Of a DNA stretch of 64,000 nucleotides, positions 23,818 through 32,917 are shown piece after piece (position 1 is the stretch's first letter; each line of letters starts with the position of its first letter). The position numbers were made by a program, and so were the translations under genes. Source of the DNA: Ulvibacterium marinum (lineage in GTDB: Bacteria; Bacteroidota; Bacteroidia; Flavobacteriales; Flavobacteriaceae); contig NZ_RBCJ01000003.1 in the NCBI RefSeq assembly GCF_003626755.1, positions 191,859 to 255,858 on the forward strand, written 5' to 3'. The notes below the pieces were generated by a model. It did not search any database and was not told the DNA's origin. It saw only the letters and a list, made by a program, of their open reading frames with translations.

Positions 23818-26277
23818 ATGTTTAAAAATTACTTTCGTGTCGCCATTCGTGGGTTTATCCGACAAAAAGGGGTCGCACTGCTCAATATCGTGGGCCTGGC
23901 TATCGGTCTTGCATCCGCGACACTTATCTTTATCTATGTTCAGGATGAGCTTCGTTACGACACGATGCATCCTGCACCGGATTTGACCTTTGGCATTGGG
24001 CATGATTTCACCAACGATCGAGGAGAGAAATCGAGTCGTCCTACAGTTCCTGCCGGATGGGGAAGTCTTTTACAAGATCAGATGCCAGAAGTTGTTGACG
24101 TGTTTCGCTACGTTTATGTGGGTTTTCCTTACAGCATGAGAAACCCGGATAGTGACAATATGTTGCTTACCCATGATGGGGAAGTTCTTCTGGTAGAGAA
24201 AACATACCCAAACGTGATGTACTTTCCACTGCTTCAGGGCGACAAAAATCAAGTTTTTAGTCAGCCAAATAGTATCGTTTTATCGGAAACGGCCGCCCAA
24301 CGTTTGTTTGGTACCACTGATGTATTAGGGCGTCAATTGGGGATGAAGCATATAGCGCTGACCGATGAATACATACCCTTGGAGGTTACCGGGGTGATGA
24401 AGGACTATCCCAGTAATTCGCATCTGCAACCCGACTATTTACTGCCCACCGAACTGCTCGATGACAATCTGCGGAAAAATTTGGGCATATCGATTACCGA
24501 CTATCTATCCAGTATGGATAGATTCAATGCGTTCACATATGTTCGGCTTGCCGAAGGGGCGGATATAGCCAACGTAGAAGCCGCCTTACATCGAATCGTG
24601 AAGGAACACCTGCAAGACCAGGCTAGTCGGTACCAACCCTTTTTGACTAATATCACTGACTTACACTTTGATGAAAAGGTAGATTGGTCAAGGTGGAACG
24701 CTTCGGCGAGTTTTGACTACATTATCCTATTTAGCACTATTGGGCTATTGATACTGCTCATTGCATGTATTAACTACATGAATCTGGCTACGGCAAAATC
24801 GGCCAAACGTTCCAAAGAAGTAGGAATACGAAAAACATTGGGCAGTAGCCGTCTGTATCTCGTGGGGCAGTTCTTGTTGGAGTCAGTGCTTACGACCTCC
24901 ATCGCCCTGGCGTTGGCACTTGTACTCGTGGCTATCGTGCTGCCTGCATTTAGTACGTTGGCCGATAAAGACCTTCCATGGACCTTGTTAATGAACGGAA
25001 GAATCACTGGAAGCTTATTACTGATCGGATTGGTGGTCGCTTTCGTCTCAGGTAGCTATCCTGCACTCTTTTTATCCAGCTTTAAGCCAACACAGGTGCT
25101 GAAAGGAACCCTCACGTTGGGAAAAGGCCCTGCCTATTTTCGTAAAACGCTGGTGATTATGCAATTTTCGGTTTCCGTATTACTGATTGTCAGTACCGGG
25201 GTTATTCTTCAGCAGATGAAAATGCTCCAAAGCTCTAAACTGTACAATCAAGCCGACCAGATTATATCCGTGCGATTTGGGGGTGGGGTAGCTCCGTTGG
25301 AACGCTACCAAGCGTTGAGAGATGAGCTATTACGCGATCCACAAATCATTGAGGTAGCCTTAGCGGTGAATCTACCTCGGAGGGAAAATTTCGGTGGTTT
25401 ACTAGAGACTTCTTTTGTTCTCCCGGATATAAGCGGTGATCAGGAATACAATTGGAAGCATTTGCGAGGAGATTATCACTTTCCCGACGTATTTGATATG
25501 GAGCTGGTGGCCGGAAGAAGTTTTGATGTACAGTACGTGAACGATTCCACTAATTATGTCATCAACGAAACCGCGGTCCGCACCCTAAATATGCTTCCTG
25601 AAGAAGTCATTGGACTCAATCTTAGAAATACCACGTCCGACGAAAACGGACAAGTAATCGGTGTAGTCAAGGATTTTCCTTTCGAATCAATTTACTCCAA
25701 TATTAAACCAATGGTCATCCAGGGAAAACCACACATACGAAATCAAGTTTTATATGTGAAATTACCTGCTGATGAAATGTCCGGTAAAATAGCCGATGTA
25801 GAACGTATTTGGAAAGCAACCCTACCCAGTGCTCCTTTCGACTATTGGTTTCTCAGCGACGAATTTGGAAGAATGTACCGCGCCGAATTGAAATTATCTA
25901 ATTTGGTGCGACTCTTCTCCGTATTGGCAGTACTTATTGCCTGTTTAGGCTTATACGGATTGGCCTCTTTTACTGCCGAACAAAAAACCAAGGAAATTGG
26001 AATACGAAAAGTGTTAGGGGCATCCGTACCTCAAATCGTATGGATGCTAGTAGTCGACTTTTTGAAGATGATTCTGGTCGCCTGTCTGATCGCCCTGCCC
26101 TTAGGCTACTTTTTGATGCAAAACTGGCTTCAGAACTTTGCATATCGAATCGATTTAAGTTGGTCAGTCTTTGCGATTTCGGTCGCTATCATTGTGGGGC
26201 TAACCCTATTGACCGTAGCTTACGAGAGTATCAAAGCATCCATCGTTGACCCCGCTAAATCACTAAAGAACGAATAA
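23818..26277 (+). CDS. FtsX/MacB-type ABC transporter permease
   Basis: The 819-residue protein has an N-terminal transmembrane helix after FVRVAIRGFIRQKGVALLNI-like sequence, a MacB-type periplasmic domain, then two FtsX blocks, each with a KEIGIRKTLG or KEIGIRKVLGAS signature and three to four helices (about 300-430 and 690-810). Such permeases pair with a LolD/MacB-type ATPase to drive mechanotransmission across the envelope. No ATPase gene is adjacent; the nearest is at 50191. The 190 bases upstream hold no recognisable feature. Confidence 0.88.
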   Translation: MFKNYFRVAIRGFIRQKGVALLNIVGLAIGLASATLIFIYVQDELRYDTMHPAPDLTFGIGHDFTNDRGEKSSRPTVPAGWGSLLQDQMPEVVDVFRYVYVGFPYSMRNPDSDNMLLTHDGEVLLVEKTYPNVMYFPLLQGDKNQVFSQPNSIVLSETAAQRLFGTTDVLGRQLGMKHIALTDEYIPLEVTGVMKDYPSNSHLQPDYLLPTELLDDNLRKNLGISITDYLSSMDRFNAFTYVRLAEGADIANVEAALHRIVKEHLQDQASRYQPFLTNITDLHFDEKVDWSRWNASASFDYIILFSTIGLLILLIACINYMNLATAKSAKRSKEVGIRKTLGSSRLYLVGQFLLESVLTTSIALALALVLVAIVLPAFSTLADKDLPWTLLMNGRITGSLLLIGLVVAFVSGSYPALFLSSFKPTQVLKGTLTLGKGPAYFRKTLVIMQFSVSVLLIVSTGVILQQMKMLQSSKLYNQADQIISVRFGGGVAPLERYQALRDELLRDPQIIEVALAVNLPRRENFGGLLETSFVLPDISGDQEYNWKHLRGDYHFPDVFDMELVAGRSFDVQYVNDSTNYVINETAVRTLNMLPEEVIGLNLRNTTSDENGQVIGVVKDFPFESIYSNIKPMVIQGKPHIRNQVLYVKLPADEMSGKIADVERIWKATLPSAPFDYWFLSDEFGRMYRAELKLSNLVRLFSVLAVLIACLGLYGLASFTAEQKTKEIGIRKVLGASVPQIVWMLVVDFLKMILVACLIALPLGYFLMQNWLQNFAYRIDLSWSVFAISVAIIVGLTLLTVAYESIKASIVDPAKSLKNE

Positions 26278-26345
26278 ACGAAGTAGAATAGGGATAGTCT
26301 GATTTTTCTTCTATGTACAGCTCCTTTTGATTACTCATAGAATTC

Positions 26346-27380
26346 ATGAACAAAAAGTCTACAATTAAGGAAATTGCCAAACTTGCCAATGTTTCCATTG
26401 CTACGGTAGATCGGGTCTTGCACAATAGAGGGGGTGTTGCAAAGAAAACCGCCCGGCTAGTCAAAAAAATCATAGCGGATACTAACTACGTTCCAAATAC
26501 TTTCGCGCGAAACTTGGTGCTGAAAAAAAGTTTTAAGATTGCAGTGCTGCTGCCCGAGCATGGACAGTACGACTACTGGTCTGGCTCTTGCAAAGCGGCA
26601 AAGATGGCGAATAAAGATTTCAAGTTCTTAAGTGCAGTAACTGTGTATCACTATAACCAAAAGGAGAAGACCTCACTATACAAAGCAGGCATTCAAATCC
26701 TTAAAGATAAAAATGATGCTGTTCTATTGACCCAAGTGATTTTGGACGAAGCCAATGCCTTTTTGGAAGACTGTAAAAAAAGGAAAATTCCCTTTATTTT
26801 AATGGGCTGTAGTCGGCTTGATTTGGGAGCAATCAGCTATTTCAAACCGAATTTGGGCCAAGGCGGGAGACTGGCCGCGGAACTTTTAAGCATGGGCCAA
26901 AAAGAGGCTTCGAAGTTTTTGGTGTTGAACATTGAAACTGCCCAGGAGCGATATAATATTGTTAAAGAAAGAATAACAGGATTTGAGTCCTATTTTAAGA
27001 GAAATAAAGGGCGAAATTTTGAAATCGAAGTATTCTCAATTTCATGGAAGGAAAAAAATATAGCACAAAAAATTAGAGACAAATTAAATTCAGACAATAA
27101 GATATTGGGCGTATTTGTTCCAAATTCAAAATCTTTTGTATTGGCAAAGATTGTGTATTCATTTAATCACATCCGGATTGTTGGTTATGACATTTCGTAT
27201 AAGAACCAAGCTCTTTTAAAGACCGGAGAAATAGATTTTTTAATCAATCAACGCCCTTACGAACAGACTTATCTGGGTATCGAATACCTTTATAAATATC
27301 TTGAAATGGGGCAAAATCCACCAAAAGTGGTCAGTCTTCCTTTGGATATTGTTACTAGGGAAAAATTGATTTACAATTGA
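26346..27380 (+). CDS. LacI-family transcriptional regulator
   Basis: The protein has 344 residues. The N-terminal LacI helix-turn-helix is clear: STIKEIAKLANVSIATVDRVLHNRGGV, with hinge helix. The remaining residues form a periplasmic-binding-like sensor domain (substrate-binding type) with segments such as ILLTQVILDEAN and VGYDISYK. Regulators of this type usually respond to sugars. No sugar catabolic operon is adjacent, so the target is unknown. The permease gene ends 68 bases upstream on the same strand. Confidence 0.9.
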   Translation: MNKKSTIKEIAKLANVSIATVDRVLHNRGGVAKKTARLVKKIIADTNYVPNTFARNLVLKKSFKIAVLLPEHGQYDYWSGSCKAAKMANKDFKFLSAVTVYHYNQKEKTSLYKAGIQILKDKNDAVLLTQVILDEANAFLEDCKKRKIPFILMGCSRLDLGAISYFKPNLGQGGRLAAELLSMGQKEASKFLVLNIETAQERYNIVKERITGFESYFKRNKGRNFEIEVFSISWKEKNIAQKIRDKLNSDNKILGVFVPNSKSFVLAKIVYSFNHIRIVGYDISYKNQALLKTGEIDFLINQRPYEQTYLGIEYLYKYLEMGQNPPKVVSLPLDIVTREKLIYN

Positions 27381-27578
27381 GGTTATGAACTATTCCTTAC
27401 CGTTAGGTCAAGTATCAAGAAACGTTCTTTTTACCGGCCTATTAAAAATTGCAGCTAACGTTGAGTATACGTCAAGTAGAGCAGTAGTAAGCGATGAACT
27501 TCCAAGTTTGCTAAGAGCCAAAATGTCGTATTTTGTTTTTAAAAATTACCACTGGACCTCCGTAACCCACTAAATACC

Positions 27579-28493
27579 CTATTGGCTATTTATGGAGTTA
27601 GCTGCTGTTTTTATTATATCATTCTTTAATCCATATTCTTTACAGAGTTCCTTTATTTTTTTACGAAATGCATTCTGATAATATGTTGGCATTTCAGTAT
27701 TTGCCGAAAAGAATTTATCGTATTTTTCCCTCAATTCAGGGTAGTGCTTATTTATTGCATTTAACATTAGCGTTCTACTATCGGCCTTTCCGTTTCCAAA
27801 CAAAGTGATTGTTGCCGGAAAAATGTAGTCAATACCAATCCTTTTGAACAAAGAAAACGATTGATGTAGTTGCTCTGAGGTGTCCGATATAAATGGAATC
27901 AGCGGCATTAAGCTTACACCTGTTAGAAATTCCTCATCAATGGTTTGCTTTAGTGCTTCTATCCTTTTTGAGGGCAAAGTAGCTCCAGGCTCAAAGATTT
28001 TCCCTACTTTGTCCTGTATTGTTGAGAACGAAAAGCTGATAATTACACCTCTTTTTAATTCTGGTAGGTCTAATGGCAGAATAGCATCACGCTCTATCTT
28101 TTTCAACAGGTCAAAATCACGCACTATCATGTCCGATTTGGTAATCATATGAACTGGAAATCTATGCTTATGAATTATCTCTAAAGCCTGCCGTGTCAAC
28201 CTATATTTTTTCTCGATTTGAATATAGGGGTCAGTGGCCGAGGAAAGGACTATTACTCCATACTGATTTTTCTTTGCTCGCGTTGCCAACTGTTTATCCA
28301 ATAGCTCAATAGCATTTGTCTTGACGGATAAACTCTGTTCCAAATTGGAACCATACTTGCTTCCCCTAATGTAACAATACAGGCAATTAAACGAACAACT
28401 ACTATACGGATTAAATGTATAGTCATCCAGAAACCACTGGTCTCTCTTTTTTGTTTTGTTTAAAACGGATTTAACGTGAATTTCTCTTGGCAT
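27579..28493 (-). CDS. SPL-like radical SAM protein
   Basis: ATG at 28493 gives 304 residues; the open frame extends to a TTG at 28511. The radical-SAM cysteines are C33, C37 and C40 in SSCSFNCLYC, and the body has the elements of the family related to spore photoproduct lyase (DNA repair photoproduct lyase-like, Rv2578c-like): VIVLSSATDPYIQIEKK and a second Cys-free TIM-barrel. Whether it repairs DNA is not known. It overlaps the AlkD-like gene by 23 bases, making it the last gene of a tightly coupled trio. Confidence 0.82.
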   Translation of the reverse strand: MPREIHVKSVLNKTKKRDQWFLDDYTFNPYSSCSFNCLYCYIRGSKYGSNLEQSLSVKTNAIELLDKQLATRAKKNQYGVIVLSSATDPYIQIEKKYRLTRQALEIIHKHRFPVHMITKSDMIVRDFDLLKKIERDAILPLDLPELKRGVIISFSFSTIQDKVGKIFEPGATLPSKRIEALKQTIDEEFLTGVSLMPLIPFISDTSEQLHQSFSLFKRIGIDYIFPATITLFGNGKADSRTLMLNAINKHYPELREKYDKFFSANTEMPTYYQNAFRKKIKELCKEYGLKNDIIKTAANSINSQ

Positions 28494-29202
28494 AATACGT
28501 ATGTCTTTCAAGGCCTATAGCAACTTTTCTTCTAAACCAATTGGCTACTTTTTCTTGGTTCTGAATATCGGCATGGTACTGCTCAATAATATCAGGGTGG
28601 AACCTTGTTGTAGTTTTTGCTGCCCAACCGATTCCTTGTCGTATTTCTTTATCCTTTGTATTTGCCAATGAGAGCAGAATCAAAAATACGATACCCACAT
28701 TTTGTTTATCCAACCCTTTTCTAACAGCATAATGTACTCCTGCACCCAAAGACCGTAATACCCAATTTTTAGAATGGTAGGAAAGTTTTCTTATCTCAGG
28801 AATGGTTCTATCAGGATAGTGCAGTAATGCAAATCCATAGACTCTTTCTCCTATTATATCACACACATACCAAATATCGGCTTTTGAGGTGTATTCGGTA
28901 GCCTTGTCAATGGATTGTTGAAAATGATTTTCTAATCTATTCTGTAATATGATCCCAATGATAACATTGCCACCTTCCGTTTTTAGAGTTTCTATTCCAT
29001 CACACAATGCAACTTGTTCATTTACTTTTATTCTCTCCGACAATTGATGGGCACAAAACTCAAGTAGTGGAAATTTTATTTTCCTGTTTAGTATTTGATT
29101 ACTAAGCTCCAATACACATGCTGACAATCCTTTTTCTTGGTAGGCTGAAATACAGCACTGCAAATATTTTTTAACTTCGGATTTTCTGGTCACTACACTC
29201 AT
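28471..29202 (-). CDS. AlkD-like DNA alkylation repair protein
   Basis: The 243-residue all-helical HEAT-type protein has family hallmarks: WVLRSLGAGVHYAVRKG and, at the C-terminus, WFRRKVAIGLERHTYYAKRN. AlkD-type glycosylases excise bulky or cationic alkylated bases without base flipping. Active-site residues cannot be assigned confidently by eye. The start codon overlaps the stop of the upstream HEAT protein (TAATG), and the 3' end overlaps the radical SAM gene by 23 bases, so the three are translated as a unit. Confidence 0.8.
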   Translation of the reverse strand: MSVVTRKSEVKKYLQCCISAYQEKGLSACVLELSNQILNRKIKFPLLEFCAHQLSERIKVNEQVALCDGIETLKTEGGNVIIGIILQNRLENHFQQSIDKATEYTSKADIWYVCDIIGERVYGFALLHYPDRTIPEIRKLSYHSKNWVLRSLGAGVHYAVRKGLDKQNVGIVFLILLSLANTKDKEIRQGIGWAAKTTTRFHPDIIEQYHADIQNQEKVANWFRRKVAIGLERHTYYAKRNSR

Positions 29203-29837
29203 TATTGCCCAATTTTCTTAATCACCCTTTCTATACGTTTTCTTTTAGTGTCCACTTCAATATCGGCAAGTCTGGTATTCAGCGTTTTTACAAAAAGCTT
29301 TTTGTTCTTCCCGTTAACTACTGGAATGGTCTTTTCTGGATATGCAGGAAGCTGGTTTTCTGGGCTTTTTAGCAGCTGTTCGATCAGTAAAGTAAATGCA
29401 TTATCAGCATAGCCTTCAACGCTCGATAATTTTATTAAAATGTTTACGGCGTGGTCTTTGGTAATAACTGAGCCTTTGTCCGCAACGTTAAGAATATGGG
29501 GAAGTACATCGTAAATCTCTTCCGGTCGTTCCTTGGAGATGGTATTAAGAGCGATCATTATCCCCCATTGAAGTCGGTTATTTTTGGTATTCAGCTGTTT
29601 TACAAATTCATGGACATAATCAGCAATCATCCTAGGTTCTTGCATTCCAATTTCGTAGAGTACTTTTATGCAATCATTTTGAATAGTTTTTTTACTTGAT
29701 AGATTTTCTACCAATTCTTTTATTGCTTTCTTATTTTTTGAAAGTACGATCTCTTGGGCAAGTTCTTGATTAGGTACTTCATCTCTTCGCTTAAGTGAAG
29801 AGGCCAACTTTTCAATAATGCTTATTTCTTTTTCCAT
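29202..29837 (-). CDS. HEAT-repeat-like helical protein
   Basis: ATG at 29837 (a TTG lies at 29840) gives 211 residues of regular amphipathic helices, e.g. IKELVENLSSKKTIQNDCIKVLYEIG then LQWGIMIALNTISKERPEEI, which fit HEAT/ARM repeats. The C-terminus is basic (KRKRIERVIKKIGQ). No enzymatic motif is visible. It is first in the operon with the AlkD-like and SPL-like genes, suggesting a scaffold or DNA-binding role in repair; that is inference only. Confidence 0.72.
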   Translation of the reverse strand: MEKEISIIEKLASSLKRRDEVPNQELAQEIVLSKNKKAIKELVENLSSKKTIQNDCIKVLYEIGMQEPRMIADYVHEFVKQLNTKNNRLQWGIMIALNTISKERPEEIYDVLPHILNVADKGSVITKDHAVNILIKLSSVEGYADNAFTLLIEQLLKSPENQLPAYPEKTIPVVNGKNKKLFVKTLNTRLADIEVDTKRKRIERVIKKIGQ

Positions 29838-30005
29838 CAATACTGTTTTCTACAAAGATAAAGCAGTACTGACCTCATCCCGATAGATAGGACATTCTAT
29901 TTCAGATTTTGGAGTCCCATTAAAAGGCAGCTCAATGAGACCGCAATAGAAGAATCTCAAAATTTCTTTAAATTGTTCATTTTTCGGGACAACTTTACAA
30001 ATTGA

Positions 30006-30881
30006 TTATTTTGAAATAAACTTGTTCCGGATTACGTCCTCAAGAGTTGTTGGCGTATGGGCCTCAAAGGTTCGAGGTGTCGCATAGGCACCATCGGGAT
30101 CTCCCAAAGCCTTATAGAGGTCGACCAATTCTTTTTGAACGGTATCATTGGCGCCGAACTGGGCGAATTGATTTTTTATATCATCATAAGTCACCTGCTT
30201 GTACACTACCTGCTGTTGTAATTCTGAGGAGAATATATCCGCTGCTTCCTTTAGGGTAATGTTGTGCGGCCCCATAATATTTCTCGTCCATTGTCCTGCC
30301 CAATGCTCGTCCATCAGGTATTCAGCGGCTATATCCCCAATATCGTCGGCACTTATAAAAGGAATATCATGATCCGTAGCATACGGAAAGGAGAAATAAC
30401 CTTTTTCAAGGATGTCGTTCTTTTGCAATAGGAAGTTTTCCATAAAATAACCAGGTCTCAAGAAAATCACATTCGATGCCACTTCTTTGAAAGCTCTTTC
30501 CATAGTACCCACATAGGTAACTGTTCCAAGGTTATCGGAAGCTCCGGCACCGAGGGAAGAAATGGCAACCACACGAGGTATATTGTTCTCTTTAATGGCA
30601 GCTACCCCGGCAGCGATAATGTCATCATACCACTCTTTTAAGCTTATCACTCCGAGTGCCGGAGGCACAAGCCAGAATAGCACATCTGCCTCTTTTGTAT
30701 GTGCAACTACCTGTTCCGTGTTACTCATATCCACTTCATGTGAAGAAGAATTTGGGATATTCAAATTTTCTAATGCATCCAGCTTGTTTCCCAGCAATAT
30801 AACAGAATGACCTGCTGATGCTACTTTTTTTGCGATACGGCTACCTACATTACCTGCGGCCGCCCCAATTACTATTTTCAT
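30006..30881 (-). CDS. NmrA-family NAD(P)-binding protein
   Basis: The protein has 291 residues with an atypical SDR fold: the dinucleotide-binding GAAAGNVG near residues 6-13, VFWLVPPALG, RPGYFMENFL, typical of NmrA/HSCARG-like redox sensors or quinone reductases. It lacks the classical YxxxK pair in a clear position. It follows the NTF2-like gene by 5 bases, so the two form a small operon divergent from an HxlR regulator, which probably controls it. Confidence 0.86.
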   Translation of the reverse strand: MKIVIGAAAGNVGSRIAKKVASAGHSVILLGNKLDALENLNIPNSSSHEVDMSNTEQVVAHTKEADVLFWLVPPALGVISLKEWYDDIIAAGVAAIKENNIPRVVAISSLGAGASDNLGTVTYVGTMERAFKEVASNVIFLRPGYFMENFLLQKNDILEKGYFSFPYATDHDIPFISADDIGDIAAEYLMDEHWAGQWTRNIMGPHNITLKEAADIFSSELQQQVVYKQVTYDDIKNQFAQFGANDTVQKELVDLYKALGDPDGAYATPRTFEAHTPTTLEDVIRNKFISK

Positions 30882-30886
30882 GATTT

Positions 30887-31432
30887 TTATTTTTTTGATT
30901 TATTATTAAACATTTTATTAACTTCTGCATGGTCTCCCATAGCGGATACAGCCAAAGGGTTCCAGTACTCTTTATAATGGATGATTTTTCCATTTTTTAG
31001 CATTATACGGGCGACATAGTCTTGTTTGTATAACTGCTTTGTCGACGGGATAACCACTTCCCCGTGGAATTCGGCCCATACGACATGGTTTTGTACCATA
31101 TAGCTTTTCACCAGCGAGAAGGCGATATCCGGCATATTCGCAAGCGCACCTTTCAAATAATTGCCATACTGCGTTTTATCCAGTTTGGATGGCGTACCCA
31201 ACGAATGGGCATAAGGGTATTCAATAATGGCATCTTCATGAAAAAGCTCAAGTACATTTTCAGTGCCCAGATTGAAGGCTTCCAATAGATCCTGAACTAT
31301 TTTTTCTTCATCTATAATCAAGGTCCCGTTATTCGTTTCGATTTGTCCTTTTTGGGCCTGGACCGAATACGTGGTTGTCAGAAATACGGCAATCAATATT
31401 GCCAGTATCGGGTTGAATGTTTTTGTTTTCAT
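30887..31432 (-). CDS. Exported NTF2-like (SnoaL-type) protein
   Basis: The 181-residue protein has a signal peptide (IAVFLTTTYSVQAQ) followed by a cone-shaped NTF2-like domain: LLEAFNLGTENVLELFHEDAIIEYPYA, then YVARIMLKNGKIIHYKEYWNP. SnoaL-type proteins bind or isomerise small hydrophobic compounds. It is first of a two-gene unit with the NmrA-like gene. A -7 element TAAATTTG on the minus strand (31474-31467) with TTG 20 bases further up gives a good promoter. Confidence 0.8.
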   Translation of the reverse strand: MKTKTFNPILAILIAVFLTTTYSVQAQKGQIETNNGTLIIDEEKIVQDLLEAFNLGTENVLELFHEDAIIEYPYAHSLGTPSKLDKTQYGNYLKGALANMPDIAFSLVKSYMVQNHVVWAEFHGEVVIPSTKQLYKQDYVARIMLKNGKIIHYKEYWNPLAVSAMGDHAEVNKMFNNKSKK

Positions 31433-31466
31433 TGTATTATTTTTTTTAAATTTTTAATTGTTTACA

Positions 31467-31529
31467 CAAATTTATGTGCTATACTTGTATCTCGCAAGAG
31501 GGCACTAAATAGTGCATAGCTTACTTTTG
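31467..31529. promoter_or_regulatory. Divergent promoters with a palindromic HxlR-type operator
   Basis: The perfect palindrome GCACTA-AA-TAGTGC lies at 31502-31515. On the plus strand TACTTTTG at 31522-31529 (TAnnTTTG) precedes the HxlR start by 26 bases; on the minus strand TAAATTTG (31474-31467) with TTG (31497-31495) serves the NTF2/NmrA operon. The palindrome lies next to the -33 region of one promoter and the -7 of the other, so one bound dimer could control both. Confidence 0.62.
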
Positions 31530-31554
31530 GGTAGTAAATGAATAAACAATAGTA

Positions 31555-31959
31555 ATGGAAGCTGAAAAAAAAATTAAAAAAATTTCATATTTGGAATCTT
31601 TGAGTGCCAGAACCGTTTTTGATGAAAACTGTATCATACAGGTATCCTTTGCTTTGATAGCGGATAAATGGACTTTATTGATCTTAACTACTTTGATGCA
31701 GGGAACAAAACGAAATAGCGATTTGCAAAAACAGGTCATTGGCATTTCACCCAAAATGTTGTCGCAGACATTAAAAACTCTACTGAAATATGGAATGATT
31801 TCACGAAAGGTATATCCCGAGGTACCGCCGCGCGTAGAGTATACCTTAACGGAGTTTGGAACCAGCCTTGTTGAGCCCTTGTCCAGTTTTTACGATTGGT
31901 CAGTAGATTGGGAGGATAGACTTCGTGCTATTTATAAAAAAACCAAGGGAAAAAAATGA
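31555..31959 (+). CDS. HxlR-family transcriptional regulator
   Basis: The 134-residue winged-helix protein has the HxlR signature: a conserved cysteine (C26 in DENCIIQVSFALIADKW), the recognition part RNSDLQKQVIGISPKMLSQTLKTL, and wing PPRVEYTLTEFG. In characterised relatives (YodB, HypR, QorR) an N-terminal cysteine senses quinones, aldehydes or disulfide stress. It is divergent from the NTF2-like/NmrA operon and is likely to regulate it through the palindrome at 31502-31515. Confidence 0.9.
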   Translation: MEAEKKIKKISYLESLSARTVFDENCIIQVSFALIADKWTLLILTTLMQGTKRNSDLQKQVIGISPKMLSQTLKTLLKYGMISRKVYPEVPPRVEYTLTEFGTSLVEPLSSFYDWSVDWEDRLRAIYKKTKGKK

Positions 31960-31981
31960 CTTACTACGTTGGCGCTGGTCT

Positions 31982-32902
31982 TTAGTTGAACGACTGCCTA
32001 AATTCCAAGGGAGTGCGTTTGGTTTTTGCCTTAAAAAACTTACTGAACGATTGAGAATGCTCAAAACCAAGAACATAAGCAATCTCGCTCACCGATAGGC
32101 TGGATGTAGATAATTCTTCCTTGGCTTTTTCAATCAGTTTTTCATGTATGTGCTGTTGCGTATTTTGTCCCGTTAGCACTCTAAGCAGCCTTCCTAAGTA
32201 ACTTTGTGAAACATTCAATTCCTCAGAAACATATTGAACAGATGGCAAGCCTTTTATTTCCAAATCATCACTGTTAAAGTAATCTGTCAATAGCATCTCC
32301 AAACGTTCTAAAATTTGATGATTGACCTTTCCTCTTGTTATGAATTGACGATTATAAAAGCGTTCAGAATAGCTGAGCAAATTTTCAATATGCGTGCCAA
32401 TGATTTGTTTGCTGAATTTATCAATGTTTGCTTGATACTCTTGCTGAATGCTTTGAATGATACCATTTATGATAGATTCTTCCTTGGGGGACAGAAACAG
32501 GGCTTCGTTTACGGCGTAACCAAAAAAATCGTACTGCTTGATTGTTTTTGCCAAAGCTGTGCCCCAAATAAAATCAGGATGAATAAGAAGAATCCATCCT
32601 GAGTTCACAGGCACATGGTTTTTGTCAACTTCCACACGAAATACTTGGTTTGGTGCCATAAAAAACAGTGAGCCTTCATCAAAATCGCACTGTTGGTATC
32701 CATATCCAAAATTGGTATGGGAGGATTTTTTCAAAGAAATAGCATAAAAGTCAAGTACCCAGCTCATTGCATTGCTTTCATCCGAATGCTTTATCGAAGC
32801 ATAATCTATCACACTGATCAAAGGATGCTCGGGAGCTGGCAGCCCTCTAAATTTATGAAACTCACGAATTGTTTTAATTCTATATGGTTTTTTCATCGCC
32901 AT
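31982..32902 (-). CDS. AraC-family transcriptional regulator
   Basis: The protein has 306 residues. The C-terminal ~100 residues hold the double helix-turn-helix of AraC/XylS proteins (LNVSQSYLGRLLRVLTGQ, then SVSEIAYVLGFEHSQSFSKFFKAKT). The N-terminal part is a cupin-like sensor domain. It is a close paralogue of the gene at 33974-34885, with near-identical C-terminal halves. It follows the NmrA-like gene by 15 bases and probably shares its transcript. Confidence 0.9.
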   Translation of the reverse strand: MAMKKPYRIKTIREFHKFRGLPAPEHPLISVIDYASIKHSDESNAMSWVLDFYAISLKKSSHTNFGYGYQQCDFDEGSLFFMAPNQVFRVEVDKNHVPVNSGWILLIHPDFIWGTALAKTIKQYDFFGYAVNEALFLSPKEESIINGIIQSIQQEYQANIDKFSKQIIGTHIENLLSYSERFYNRQFITRGKVNHQILERLEMLLTDYFNSDDLEIKGLPSVQYVSEELNVSQSYLGRLLRVLTGQNTQQHIHEKLIEKAKEELSTSSLSVSEIAYVLGFEHSQSFSKFFKAKTKRTPLEFRQSFN

Positions 32903-32917
32903 ATTTAAATGTACCGA

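Noticed and set aside
27385-27573. 62-codon ORF after the LacI gene
   Set aside because: The sequence has no recognisable domain, composition looks non-coding, and the spacing does not suggest translation.
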